From Gaiellasilicea sp963829845 (GTDB lineage Bacteria > Actinomycetota > Thermoleophilia > Gaiellales > Gaiellaceae): a DNA stretch of 64,000 nucleotides. Below the pieces are notes generated by a model. The model had not been told where the DNA came from. It was given only the letters and a program-made list of their open reading frames with translations, and did not search any database. Where the stretch lies: contig CAWHKD010000029.1 in assembly GCA_963829845.1 (NCBI GenBank), positions 1 to 64,000 of the forward strand. The letters are read 5' to 3'. The translations under genes were made by a program, and so were the position numbers. This document shows positions 10,353 to 18,537 of this stretch, in pieces (the stretch's first letter is position 1; every line of letters begins with the position of its first letter).

Positions 10353-11750
10353 TCAGACACCCATGCAGACGTACTTGAGCTCGAGCCAGTCGTCCAGGCC
10401 GTACTTCGAGCCTTCGCGGCCGATCCCCGACTCCTTCATGCCGCCGAACGGGGCCACCTCGGTCGAGATGATCCCGGTGTTGACGCCGAGGATCCCGTAC
10501 TCGAGCCCTTCCGAGACACGCCAGACGCGGCCGAGGCTCTGGCTGTAGAAGTAGGCGGCGAGCCCGTACGGAGTGCCGTTTGCGAGGCGGATCGCCTCGT
10601 CCTCGGCGGCGAAGCGTTGGATCCCCGCGACGGGGCCGAACGTCTCCTCGCGCGTCATCGCCATCGAGCCGTCGACGCCGGTGAGCACCGTCGGCTCGAA
10701 GAACGTCCTTTCGAGCCGTCGCCCGCCCCGCACGAGCTCAGCCCCCGAGCCGGTCGCGTCGGCGACATGGCGCTGCACCTTCTCGACCGCGCCCTCGTCG
10801 ATCAACGGGCCGACCTGCGTGCCGTCGTCGAGCCCGTTGCCGACGACGAGCCGGCCGACCGCGGCTTCGAAGCGGGAGACGAACTCGTCGTGGACGGAGT
10901 TCTGAACGAGGATCCGGTTCGCGGACACGCAGGTCTGGCCGGAGTTGCGGAACTTGCACAGGATCGCGCCCTCGACCGCGGCGTCGAGGTCCGCGTCGTC
11001 GAACACGAGGAACGGCGCGTTGCCGCCGAGCTCGAGCGAGACCTTCTTCACCGTCCCGGCGCACTGGGACATCAGCAGCTTCCCGATCTCGGTCGAGCCG
11101 GTGAAGGAGAGCTTGCGCACGGCAGGATTGGAGGCCAGCTCACCGCCGATCACCGGCGCGTCGTCGCGGTCGCCAGTGACGACCTGGAGCACGCCGTCCG
11201 GCACGCCCGCCTCGGCACCGAGCTCGGCGAGCGCGAGCGCCGTCAACGGTGTCTGCTCGGCCGGCTTGATCACGATCGTGCAGCCCGTGGCGAGCGCGGG
11301 CGCCGCCTTGCGCGTGATCATCGCGGCGGGGAAGTTCCAGGGCGTGATCCCGGCGGTGACGCCGATCGGTTCTTTCAGGACGACGATGCGCTTGTCGGGC
11401 TGGTGCGCCGGAATCGTGTCGCCGTACACCCGCTTTGCCTCCTCGCCGAACCACTCGAAGAACGAGGCCGCATACGCGATCTCGCCACGCGCCTCCGTCA
11501 GCGGCTTCCCCTGCTCGCTCGTCAGCAGCCGCGCCAGCTCCTCCTGCCGCTCGAGCATCAGGTCCGAGAAGCGGCGCAGCACGACGGCGCGCTCCTTGGC
11601 GGTGCGGGCGCGCCAGGCCGGGTAGGCGCGCTCGGCCGCCGCGATCGCCGCCCGGGTCTCCTCCACTCCGTGGCGCGGGACCCGCTCGAGCACCTCACCG
11701 GTGGCGGGGTTCGTGACGGCGAACGTCTCTGCGGAGGCGACTGCGGTCAT
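10353..11750 (-). CDS. gabD: NAD(P)-dependent aldehyde dehydrogenase, succinate-semialdehyde dehydrogenase type, 465 aa
   Basis: A full-length class-I aldehyde dehydrogenase: cofactor region TPWNFPAAMITRKAAPALATG, FTGSTEIGK, catalytic Glu in SLELGGNAPF, catalytic Cys in FRNSGQTCVSANRI, and C-terminal EETFGPVAGI. NTGIISTEVAPFGGMKESG is characteristic of GabD-type enzymes, which oxidise succinate semialdehyde to succinate, though relatives accept other aldehydes. The start was set at ATG 11750 (MTAVASAETFAVTNPATG); further upstream the frame runs into the divergent dipeptidase gene. It is the first gene of the minus-strand operon through the TPP enzyme. Only 21 nt separate its start from the divergent gene, so the two promoters must overlap neighbouring coding sequence or each other. 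Confidence 0.88.
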   Translation of the reverse strand: MTAVASAETFAVTNPATGEVLERVPRHGVEETRAAIAAAERAYPAWRARTAKERAVVLRRFSDLMLERQEELARLLTSEQGKPLTEARGEIAYAASFFEWFGEEAKRVYGDTIPAHQPDKRIVVLKEPIGVTAGITPWNFPAAMITRKAAPALATGCTIVIKPAEQTPLTALALAELGAEAGVPDGVLQVVTGDRDDAPVIGGELASNPAVRKLSFTGSTEIGKLLMSQCAGTVKKVSLELGGNAPFLVFDDADLDAAVEGAILCKFRNSGQTCVSANRILVQNSVHDEFVSRFEAAVGRLVVGNGLDDGTQVGPLIDEGAVEKVQRHVADATGSGAELVRGGRRLERTFFEPTVLTGVDGSMAMTREETFGPVAGIQRFAAEDEAIRLANGTPYGLAAYFYSQSLGRVWRVSEGLEYGILGVNTGIISTEVAPFGGMKESGIGREGSKYGLDDWLELKYVCMGV

Positions 11751-11771
11751 GGCTGAGAGGATAGTGGCGCC

Positions 11772-12767
11772 GTGATCGCCGACGCCCACGTGGACATCCT
11801 GCTCGAGCTCGCCCACCGCGAGCATCGGCTGGCCGAGACGGACGTCTTCGCGCGGACGTGGCTGCCGCTCCTCGAGGCGGGCGGAGTCGGGCTCCAGGTG
11901 TGCCCGGCCTTCGTCGACCTCGAGTTGCAGCCCGAAGGGTCGTTGCGCGAGGCACTGCGGCAGGTGACGGCGCTCCAGCACGCGCTCCGCGAGAGCCCGG
12001 ATCGCCTCGTGGCCGTGCGCTCGCGCGCCGACCTCGACGCGGTCGAGCGCGGCGAGGGCATCGGGCTGATGCTCGCGCTCGAGGGCGTGGAGCCGTTCGG
12101 CTACGAGGTGGCGACCGCCGACGTCTTCTGGGAGCTCGGCCTCAGGATGGCCGGGCTGACGTGGAACCGGCGCAACCCGTTCGCGGACGGCGCGGCCGAC
12201 GAGGGCGGGCTCTCACGGCTCGGCCGGGCGTTGCTCGTGCGCTTCGCAGAGCTGGGCGTGATCCTCGACCTCGCGCATGCATCGCCGCGACTCTTCGACG
12301 AATGCCTCGCCACGTACGAGGGCCGGATCTGCGTCACGCACGCCGGCTGCCGCGCCGTCAACGAGACGCCGCGCAACCTCTCCGACGAGCAGTTGCGCGC
12401 GCTCGCGGCGCGCGACGGCGTCTTCGGGCTGATGCTGCACCCGCTCACGATCGACCCGGCCGAGCCGACGGTCGGCCGTGTGATCGACCATCTCGAGCAC
12501 GCGGCAGCGGTCATGGGGCCCCGCCTCCTCTGTCTCGGCGGCGACTGGACGAAGCGGCTGCACGAGCTGATGCCCGCGCCGGCCCCGCCCGACGGCCTGA
12601 TGCCGCCGGGGCTCGCCGAGGGGGCGACGATCGCCGGACTGTCGGGTCCGGAGCACTACCCGGCGCTGGTGGATGCGTTGGCGGAACGAGGCTGGGAGGG
12701 CGAGCGGCTCGACGGCGTGCTCGCCGGGAACCTGCTCCGCTTCCTCCGCGAGGCGCTTCCCAGCTAG
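11772..12767 (+). CDS. Membrane dipeptidase (peptidase M19) family protein, 331 aa
   Basis: M19 enzymes are TIM-barrel dinuclear zinc hydrolases that cleave dipeptides and some beta-lactams. The N-terminal HxD metal motif (ADAHVDIL) follows the GTG start. Further motifs are ALEGVEPFG with the bridging Glu, GLTWNRRNPFADG, LDLAHAS and ICVTHAGCRAVNETPRNLSDEQ with metal His residues, and a C-terminal LAGNLLRFLRE. No signal peptide is visible, so the protein is probably cytoplasmic despite the family name. It is divergent from gabD and convergent with the alcohol dehydrogenase gene, with 2 nt between the stops. Confidence 0.85.
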   Translation: MIADAHVDILLELAHREHRLAETDVFARTWLPLLEAGGVGLQVCPAFVDLELQPEGSLREALRQVTALQHALRESPDRLVAVRSRADLDAVERGEGIGLMLALEGVEPFGYEVATADVFWELGLRMAGLTWNRRNPFADGAADEGGLSRLGRALLVRFAELGVILDLAHASPRLFDECLATYEGRICVTHAGCRAVNETPRNLSDEQLRALAARDGVFGLMLHPLTIDPAEPTVGRVIDHLEHAAAVMGPRLLCLGGDWTKRLHELMPAPAPPDGLMPPGLAEGATIAGLSGPEHYPALVDALAERGWEGERLDGVLAGNLLRFLREALPS

Positions 12768-12769
12768 AC

Positions 12770-13861
12770 CTACGGGGTGACGATGACCCGGCCCGGCTCG
12801 CCCGCAAGGCTCGCCTGAAACGCGTCGTCCGCACGCTCGAGCGGGAACGACGGCCCGACCAGGCTCGCCAGCTCGAGCCGGCCCGACGCGACGAGGTCGA
12901 GCAGCTGCGGCAGCGCGACCGCCGGATCCTCGGAGCCGTAGATCGTCCCGGTCAGCGTCTTTTCTCGGTTCGAGAACTCGAACGGGTCGAGCTCGAGCTT
13001 CTCGCCTCCCGCGGGGAGGCCGACGACGACTGCGGTGCCACCCCCGCGTGTCCAGCGAAGCGCGAGCTTGGTCGTCGCGGCGGCGCCGACGGCGTCGAAT
13101 GCGTAGTCGACGCCCTCGGGATCGAGCTCGGCCACCGCCTCGCGCACGTCGTCGGGCGCGCATGCGCGGGTCGCGCCGAGCCCGAGCGCCTGATCGCGCC
13201 GCGCCCCGACGGGGTCGACGACGAGGATCTCGGCCGCGCCGGCGATCCTCGCGCCCTGGACGACGAACTGGCCGACGCCCCCGGCCCCGATCACGAGCGC
13301 ACTGAAGCCTGGGTCGGGCCGCGCAGCATTGAGCACCGCGCCGACCCCGGTGAGCGCGGCGCAGCCGAGCAGCGCGGCCTCCTCCAGCGATACCGCGTCC
13401 CCGAGCGGCATCGCCGCCGCTGCATCGACCACCACGCGCTCGGCGAGCGCGCCGGTGGCCGTGCCGCGGAACACGGTCTTGCCGGCGAGCGAGAGCCCGG
13501 TGCGGCCCCCGAGCAAGGTGCCCTTCCCGATCGCAGAGGCCAACGGCCCGCACGCGGCTGGGCGGCCGCGGCGGCAGGCGCCGCATTCGCCGCACGCCGG
13601 CGCCCAGGAGAGGACAATGCGGTCGCCCTCGCGCAGGCCTTCCACCTCGGATCCGACCGCCTCTACGAGCCCGGCGCCCTCGTGACCGAGCACGATCGGC
13701 GTCGGCCGGTCCCACTCCCCCTTGTAGGAGTGGAGGTCGGTGCCGCAGACGCCGACGGCACTCATGCGAACAACGACCTCGCCCGGCAGCGCCTCCTCGG
13801 CGTCGAGCTCCTCGACGACGAGCGCGCCCGGCTCGTGCATGACGGCGGCACGCGTCTTCAT
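12770..13861 (-). CDS. Zinc-dependent medium-chain alcohol dehydrogenase, 363 aa
   Basis: The MDR fold is evident. Catalytic zinc ligands lie in GVCGTDLHSY and the following GHEGAG; the structural zinc cluster is CGECGACRRGRPAAC; the NAD-binding GAGGVGQ lies in ALVIGAGGVGQFVVQG. It resembles class-III/NDMA-type alcohol dehydrogenases; the substrate is not predictable. The chosen ATG at 13861 overlaps the stop of the preceding SDR gene by 4 nt. It is the last gene of the CoxI-XdhC-SDR-ADH operon, so two oxidoreductases are translationally coupled. Confidence 0.87.
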   Translation of the reverse strand: MKTRAAVMHEPGALVVEELDAEEALPGEVVVRMSAVGVCGTDLHSYKGEWDRPTPIVLGHEGAGLVEAVGSEVEGLREGDRIVLSWAPACGECGACRRGRPAACGPLASAIGKGTLLGGRTGLSLAGKTVFRGTATGALAERVVVDAAAAMPLGDAVSLEEAALLGCAALTGVGAVLNAARPDPGFSALVIGAGGVGQFVVQGARIAGAAEILVVDPVGARRDQALGLGATRACAPDDVREAVAELDPEGVDYAFDAVGAAATTKLALRWTRGGGTAVVVGLPAGGEKLELDPFEFSNREKTLTGTIYGSEDPAVALPQLLDLVASGRLELASLVGPSFPLERADDAFQASLAGEPGRVIVTP

Positions 13862-14568
13862 CGCATCAGCATCCCACCGTTGACGTCGAGCGTGGCACCG
13901 GTGATGAAGGCCGCTGCGTCGGAGGCGAGATAGGCGACTGCGGCCGCCACCTCCTCGGGCCGCCCCAGCCTGCCGACAGGGATCGTCTTCAGCATCGCCT
14001 CGAGCCGTTCGGGCGCAACCGTCGCGACCATCGGCCCGTCGATCGCCGCCGGAGCAACTGCATTCACCGTCACGCCCGAGCCCGCCAGCTCTGTCGCGGC
14101 GTGGCGTGTCAGCGCGCCGATCGCGGCCTTCGAGGAGGCGTAGTGGACGCCGGTGACCGCTCGGCTGTTCTGACCCGCGACCGAGGTGAGGTTGACGATC
14201 CGGCCGGCGCCGCGGTCGCGCATCTGCGCGCCGACGACGCGGATGCCGAGATAAGTGCCGCGGAGATTGGTTGCGAGGACGTCGTCCCACTCCTCGACGT
14301 CGATCTCCCAGAAGGGCCGGATCTCGGTGCGTGCTGCGTTGTTGACGAGAACGTCGACCTCGCCTGCCGCCGTCAGGAGCCGTTCCCACGACTCGAGGCT
14401 GCGGACGTCGTGCGCGAACGTCTGGCCGCCGATCTCGGCCGCCACGCGCTCGGCACCGCTCTCGTCGACGTCGGCGACGACAACGAGGTCGCCGTCGGCC
14501 GCCAGGCGACGTGCGATCGCCTCCCCGAGCCCGCGTGCGGCGCCGGTGACGATCGCAGTGCGGCTCAC
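13858..14568 (-). CDS. Short-chain dehydrogenase/reductase, 236 aa
   Basis: Classical SDR: cofactor motif VTGAARGLGEAIARRL near residue 10, NNAAR, catalytic YxxxK in VHYASSKAA, and a C-terminal FITGATLDVNGG. An acidic residue after the second strand (VVADVDESG) favours NAD over NADP. The GTG start at 14568 lies in a 4-nt GTGA overlap with the XdhC gene; the 3' end overlaps the ADH gene by 4 nt. Substrate is unknown; the pairing with a zinc ADH suggests successive steps on an alcohol or sugar-like compound. Confidence 0.87.
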   Translation of the reverse strand: MSRTAIVTGAARGLGEAIARRLAADGDLVVVADVDESGAERVAAEIGGQTFAHDVRSLESWERLLTAAGEVDVLVNNAARTEIRPFWEIDVEEWDDVLATNLRGTYLGIRVVGAQMRDRGAGRIVNLTSVAGQNSRAVTGVHYASSKAAIGALTRHAATELAGSGVTVNAVAPAAIDGPMVATVAPERLEAMLKTIPVGRLGRPEEVAAAVAYLASDAAAFITGATLDVNGGMLMR

Positions 14569-15296
14569 GCGTGGATGCGCTGCGTCGAGCTCCCGAGCGG
14601 CCCGCCGGCACGGCCGTTCCGCGCCGCCAGCGCCTCCGCGAGGATCGAGAGCGCGGTTTCCGGAACAGTGTCTGCGCCGATGTCGAGGCCGCACGGGCCC
14701 GAGATACGCTCGATCGCCCCCTCCGCGACCCCGCTCTCCCGCAGCCGCTTGCGCTTGCGCTCCTGGTTGCGCCGGCCCCCGATCAGGCCGACGTAGAAGG
14801 CGTCGGTTGCCAGCGAGAGCTCGAGGGCGGGCAGGTCGAACTTGTCGTCGTGGGTGAGGATCACGATCGCGGTCGCGTGGTCGGGCGCGACCTGCGCAAA
14901 CGCCTCCTCGGGCCATGCCACGACCAGCTCGTCGGCGCTTGGAATGCGCTCCCGGGTCGCGAACTTCGCACGCGCGTCGGCGACGACGGCTGTCCAGCCG
15001 AGCAGCTTCGCGCCGGCCGCGAGCGCCTCGGCGGTGTCGACCGCGCCGTAGACGAAGAGGCGCGGCGGCGGCCCGTAGACCTCCGCGAAGACGGTCCGGG
15101 CCTCGAGCTCGACCGTCCGGTTGCGCGCGCCGCGGATCAGCTCCTCCCCGTGCGCCGCCAGCTCCGGCGGGCCGTCGCCGACCATCTCGCCTCCCTCGAG
15201 GACGAGCAGCTTCGACCCGAGCCCTTCCCCTTCGACGACCGTGAGCACGACCGCGCGTCCGCCGTCGCGCTGGAGCTGCAACAAGCGCGAGATCAC
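14565..15296 (-). CDS. XdhC C-terminal (Rossmann) domain protein, 243 aa
   Basis: Proteins of the XdhC/CoxI family help insert sulfurated molybdenum cofactor into xanthine dehydrogenase or CO dehydrogenase-like enzymes. This gene encodes the C-terminal NAD-binding-like domain: RLFVYGAVDTAEALAAGAKL, VVADARAKFATRERIP, TAIVILTHDDKFDLPALE and YVGLIGGRRNQERKRKRL, ending in the ISGPCGLDIGADTVPETALS segment typical of the family. The N-terminal CoxI domain is encoded separately just upstream, with a 4-nt ATGA overlap. No molybdenum hydroxylase subunits lie within this window, so the client enzyme must be elsewhere. Confidence 0.85.
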   Translation of the reverse strand: MISRLLQLQRDGGRAVVLTVVEGEGLGSKLLVLEGGEMVGDGPPELAAHGEELIRGARNRTVELEARTVFAEVYGPPPRLFVYGAVDTAEALAAGAKLLGWTAVVADARAKFATRERIPSADELVVAWPEEAFAQVAPDHATAIVILTHDDKFDLPALELSLATDAFYVGLIGGRRNQERKRKRLRESGVAEGAIERISGPCGLDIGADTVPETALSILAEALAARNGRAGGPLGSSTQRIHA

Positions 15297-15604
15297 GGCA
15301 GGCGCTCGACGAAGACGTCGATCTCGCCGCCGCAGGGGAGGCCGACGGCCCAGGCTTCCTCGTCGCTGATCCCGTAGGAGAGGAGCTTCGGCTCGCCGCT
15401 CGCGAACACCTCCTGGGCCTGCTCGAACACGTCGCCCTCGACGCAGCCGCCGGAGACGGAGCCGCAGAGCTTGCCGCTCTGGGAGACGGCGAGGCTGGAG
15501 CCGACCGGCCGCGGCGCCGAGCGGCGGTTTGCGACGACCGTGGCGACGACGACCGCTTCCCCCTCCTGCTGCCAGCGCTCGATCTCGCTGAGGATCTCCT
15601 TCAC
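15293..15604 (-). CDS. CoxI/XdhC N-terminal domain protein, 103 aa
   Basis: A short protein containing the XdhC_CoxI domain: SAPRPVGSSLAVSQSGKLCG, SVSGGCVEGDVFEQAQEV, and AVGLPCGGEIDVFVE at the C-terminus. In many bacteria this is fused to the Rossmann domain; here the two are adjacent ORFs with an ATGA overlap, which looks like a natural split rather than a frameshift. The GTG start at 15604 (VKEILSEIERW) was chosen because the sequence upstream runs into the divergent small gene starting 20 nt away. Confidence 0.82.
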   Translation of the reverse strand: MKEILSEIERWQQEGEAVVVATVVANRRSAPRPVGSSLAVSQSGKLCGSVSGGCVEGDVFEQAQEVFASGEPKLLSYGISDEEAWAVGLPCGGEIDVFVERLP

Positions 15605-15624
15605 CGTTGTAGCCTGCCTGCTCG

Positions 15625-15828
15625 ATGGTGGATCAAGCAAGCGTGAGCCTCCTCCGCTGGTTGCGCCGGCAGTTGCGCGAACCGACGCCGTTGCGCGAGC
15701 ACCTCGAAGCGGCGGTCGCGAACGACGATCCGGTCGAGGCGCGCCGCCTGCTTGACCGGATGGACTTCACCGAGGCGCAGCGGCACCACGTCGCCGGGCT
15801 GATCGACCGCTGGGAGGAGGGCCGTTGA
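15625..15828 (+). CDS. Small hypothetical protein, 67 aa
   Basis: Family not recognised. The protein is basic and helix-rich (SLLRWLRRQLREPTPLREHL and PVEARRLLDRMDFTEAQ), without membrane segments or zinc motifs. It shares its TGA with the TTG/GTG start region of the following SnoaL-like gene, so the two are likely co-translated. It is divergent from the CoxI gene. Confidence 0.55.
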   Translation: MVDQASVSLLRWLRRQLREPTPLREHLEAAVANDDPVEARRLLDRMDFTEAQRHHVAGLIDRWEEGR

Positions 15829-16217
15829 GCGTGGCCGCAAACACGGCACTCGTCCGCCGGATCATGGAGGCGTTCGCGAACAAGGAGGGATTCGCGCTCC
15901 GGGAGTGCTTCGCCGAGGACGCCGTCTGGCACGTGCCAGGCACGGGCGTCATGTCCGGGACGTACCGCGGCCGCTCAGAGATCTTCCGCTTCCTCGGGCG
16001 GCTACCGAAGCTGACGAACGGCACCTACCGCTCCACCTTCATCGACGCGCTCGCCAGCGAGGAACGTGGCGCCGGCCTCTACCGGGCCCGAGGCGAGCGC
16101 GAGGGCAGGTCGATCGACATCGACCAGCTGCTCCTCTTCACGATCCGTGGCGGCCTCGTCACCGAGGTGCTCGCGCTGCCGAGCGACCCGGCCGCGTTCG
16201 ACGGCTTCTGGGCCTAG
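15825..16217 (+). CDS. SnoaL/NTF2-like fold protein, 130 aa
   Basis: The pattern VRRIMEAFANKEGFALRECF then AEDAVWHVPGTGVMSGTYRG is the helix-turn-strand opening of SnoaL-like polyketide cyclase/ketosteroid isomerase-fold proteins; LLLFTIRGGLVTEVLALPSD is the typical last strands. Such proteins bind or isomerise small hydrophobic ligands, and many have no known function. The start is TTG 15825 overlapping the previous stop; GTG 15831 is an alternative. Its stop abuts the stop of the convergent transporter gene with no spacer. Confidence 0.78.
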   Translation: MSVAANTALVRRIMEAFANKEGFALRECFAEDAVWHVPGTGVMSGTYRGRSEIFRFLGRLPKLTNGTYRSTFIDALASEERGAGLYRARGEREGRSIDIDQLLLFTIRGGLVTEVLALPSDPAAFDGFWA

Positions 16218-17516
16218 CTAGTCCTCGACTGGCTCGGGCTCCGGCATCGGGTCTCGGAACTCGACCTCGAGCCGCTGGATCCGCGACCCCTCGACCTCGA
16301 GCACGCGGAGGGCGAGCCCGTCGATGTGCACCTCGTCGCCCACCTCAGCGGCGCGGCCGAGCTCGCCGAAAACCGTTCCGGCCATCGTGTGGTAGTCCTC
16401 GGCCTCGATCTCCGTCCCGAACTGCTCGTTGAAGTCGTCGATGGGAAAGGTGCCGTCGATGCGGATGTGCGTCTCGTCGATCCGCTCGATCGACTCGTCC
16501 GGGAGGTCGAACTCGTCCTCGATCTCGCCGACGATCTCCTCGAGCAGGTCCTCGAGCGTGACGATCCCCTGCATGGCGCCGTACTCGTCGACGACGACGG
16601 CCATGTGCTGGTTCTGCTTGCGGAACTCGGCCAGCAGCGCGGCGAGGTCCTTGGTCTCGGGGACGATGTAGACCGGCCGCAGCAGCTCCGCGATGTCGAC
16701 GTTCGCGATCCCGCGGTCGTGCAGGGCGGAGAAGAGGTCGCGCACGTGCAGGATCCCGGCGATCTCGTCGAGCGACTCGCGGTAGACCGGATAGCGCGTG
16801 TAGGGCGAATCGAGCAGCGCGGCGAGCGCCTCCTCGGTCGGCATCGAGATCGAGATCGCGACCACCTGCGGCCGCGGCACCATCACCTCGTGCACCTCCT
16901 TGTCCGCGAAGTCGAAGACCTTGTAGAGCATCTCCTCCTCGGTCGTCGCGATCACGCCCGCATCCTCGGCGCCCGCGACGATGTGGCGGATGTCCTCCTC
17001 GGTGTGGGCGAGCTCGCCGGCGGGCGCAGGTGTGACGCCGAAGAGCCTCGTGACCGCGTTCGCAGAGACCTGCAGGAGCCAGGTGAACGGCTTGACGACC
17101 GTCTGCAGGAGCTCGAGCGGGATCGCGACCACCTTCGCGATCGGCTCGGCCCGCTGGAGCGCGAGCGCCTTCGGCACCAGTTCACCGAGCGCGACGCTGA
17201 GGTAGGTGAGGATCAGGAATGCGAGCGCGTAGGCGACCCCGTACGAGAACGGGGAGTCGAAGTAGTCGGTGAGGAGCGGCTGACCGACGGCACCGAGGGC
17301 GATCCCGAAGACCGTGATCCCGATCTGGACCGTGCCGATGAACTTCACCGGGTGATCCATCAGGTCGAGCGCCGAACGGGCACGCCGGCTGCCGGCGGCG
17401 GCCTCGGGCTCGAGGCGGGTCCGCCGCGCCGTCACGAGCGCGTACTCGGCCGCGACGAAGACCGCGTTCCCCAGCACGAGCAGGAAGATCGCGAGGATGC
17501 GGAAGGTGTCGCTCAT
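16218..17516 (-). CDS. CNNM/HlyC-CorC family membrane protein (DUF21-CBS-CorC_HlyC), 432 aa
   Basis: Three or four hydrophobic segments form the N-terminal DUF21/CNNM domain (FRILAIFLLVLGNAVFVAAE, then GTVQIGITVFGIALGAVGQP and a third near residue 100, with LGELVPKALALQRAE). Two CBS motifs follow (MVPRPQVVAISISMPTEEAL and VYIVPETKDLAALLAEF), then a CorC_HlyC domain (RIDGTFPIDDFNEQFG). Members are proposed Mg2+/Co2+ transporters or efflux proteins and are often annotated as hemolysins; a toxin role is not supported. ATG 17516 gives a normal N-terminus. It begins 24 nt after the MBL gene and may share its transcript. Confidence 0.88.
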   Translation of the reverse strand: MSDTFRILAIFLLVLGNAVFVAAEYALVTARRTRLEPEAAAGSRRARSALDLMDHPVKFIGTVQIGITVFGIALGAVGQPLLTDYFDSPFSYGVAYALAFLILTYLSVALGELVPKALALQRAEPIAKVVAIPLELLQTVVKPFTWLLQVSANAVTRLFGVTPAPAGELAHTEEDIRHIVAGAEDAGVIATTEEEMLYKVFDFADKEVHEVMVPRPQVVAISISMPTEEALAALLDSPYTRYPVYRESLDEIAGILHVRDLFSALHDRGIANVDIAELLRPVYIVPETKDLAALLAEFRKQNQHMAVVVDEYGAMQGIVTLEDLLEEIVGEIEDEFDLPDESIERIDETHIRIDGTFPIDDFNEQFGTEIEAEDYHTMAGTVFGELGRAAEVGDEVHIDGLALRVLEVEGSRIQRLEVEFRDPMPEPEPVED

Positions 17517-17540
17517 GCCCCGCTGTCCGGGGCATGGGTA

Positions 17541-18485
17541 CTAGAGGGCTCGTCCAAGCTGGCGCGCAGTATAGGCAACCACTCCGACGTCCTCGACGCG
17601 TTCGGCCCGCTCCTCGAGCACGAGCCGCTCGAGGTGGGAGAGCGTCTCCGCCACCGCAAAGCGGCGTGAGGCGGCCTTCAGCTCGGCGCCGAAGAGGTCG
17701 AACGAAACCTCATATCCGCTCCGGGGCACGTCGGTCAGCGCCGCCTCGGCGAAGGCCAGCCGCTCATGGTGGTGCTCGATCAGCTCGCGGGCGCGGCCGA
17801 CGGGGTCGGCGATCGGGTCGCCGTGGCCCGGGAGCGCCAGGTCGGGCGCAAGCTCGATCGTCCGCTCGAGCGACTCGAGGAAGTCTCCAAGCGGATCAGG
17901 GCGGCTGGCCGGCCAGAGGCCGACCGTAGGCGAGATCCGGCCGAGCAGGTGGTCGGCCGAGACGAGGACGCGCTCCTTGAGCAGGCACAGCTGCCCGTCG
18001 GCATGGCCGGGTGCCGCGACCAGCTCCCAGCCGTCGAGCCGGTCGCCGTCGTCGACGAGGATCGGGTCGCGCTGGAAGCGGATGAACGGCCGGTAGACGT
18101 CACCCGAGCCGATCAGCTCCTCGGTGATCTCGCTCGGGACGCCGTGGGTGCGGAACCACTCGGCGATCCGCTCGGGCCAGTTCGGGTTCCCCCACACGAG
18201 CTCGCACTGCGCGTAGTCGAGCGCACCTTGATACACCGGCGCCCGGGTCAGCTCGGCAACGTCGGCCGCGGCGCCGACGTGGTCGGGATGGAAGTGCGTG
18301 ACGAAGATTCGCGCCACCTCGGCGCCTGCCAACGACTCGTGCCAGACCTCCTGCGCGTCGGGCAGGCCGATCCCGGTGTCGACGAGCGACCAGCCGTCCT
18401 CGCCCGGCAGGAGGTACGAGTGGACGTGCCCAGGTCGCGTAGGCAGCGGGGTCGTGATCCGGCGGATGCCGAACGGAAGCTCCAT
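17541..18485 (-). CDS. MBL-fold metallo-hydrolase, 314 aa
   Basis: The metallo-beta-lactamase signature HFHPDHVG occurs near residue 74, with a further metal His in APGHADGQLCLL and a C-terminal LPGHGDPI. The layout resembles hydroxyacylglutathione-hydrolase-like and lactonase-like MBL proteins with an added C-terminal helical domain (RELIEHHHERL through LSHLERLVLEER). ATG 18485 (MELPFGIRRITTPLPTRPGH) fits the family better than the in-frame ATG four codons upstream. It is divergent from the radical SAM gene; the 52-nt spacer holds a candidate SOS box. Confidence 0.85.
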   Translation of the reverse strand: MELPFGIRRITTPLPTRPGHVHSYLLPGEDGWSLVDTGIGLPDAQEVWHESLAGAEVARIFVTHFHPDHVGAAADVAELTRAPVYQGALDYAQCELVWGNPNWPERIAEWFRTHGVPSEITEELIGSGDVYRPFIRFQRDPILVDDGDRLDGWELVAAPGHADGQLCLLKERVLVSADHLLGRISPTVGLWPASRPDPLGDFLESLERTIELAPDLALPGHGDPIADPVGRARELIEHHHERLAFAEAALTDVPRSGYEVSFDLFGAELKAASRRFAVAETLSHLERLVLEERAERVEDVGVVAYTARQLGRAL

Positions 18486-18512
18486 CCGCGCATCCAATCA
18501 CTTGCCGCAGTA

Positions 18513-18526
18513 CGAACATATGTTCT
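18513..18526. promoter_or_regulatory. Candidate LexA (SOS) operator
   Basis: CGAACATATGTTCT contains the perfect palindrome GAAC-ATAT-GTTC, matching the Gram-positive LexA consensus CGAACRNRYGTTYC at 13 of 14 positions. It ends 11 nt before the ATG of the radical SAM gene and lies in the spacer shared with the divergent MBL gene. Mycobacterial LexA regulons are known to include the homologous gene Rv2578c, which supports this reading. Binding is inferred, not shown. Confidence 0.72.
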
Positions 18527-18537
18527 ATCGTGCAGCG

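Noticed and set aside
11858..13933. Long plus-strand frame spanning the dipeptidase and alcohol dehydrogenase region
   Set aside because: Composition is Arg/Ala-rich shadow coding; the real genes on both strands are recognisable in other frames.
12770..14611. A fused SDR-ADH polypeptide in a single open frame
   Set aside because: The part upstream of ATG 13861 is out of frame with the SDR motifs; the SDR is encoded in its own frame with a 4-nt overlap.
15625..16217. Toxin-antitoxin pair reading of the two small overlapping genes
   Set aside because: The second is a SnoaL-like fold protein and the first has no toxin or antitoxin motif; small size alone is not evidence.
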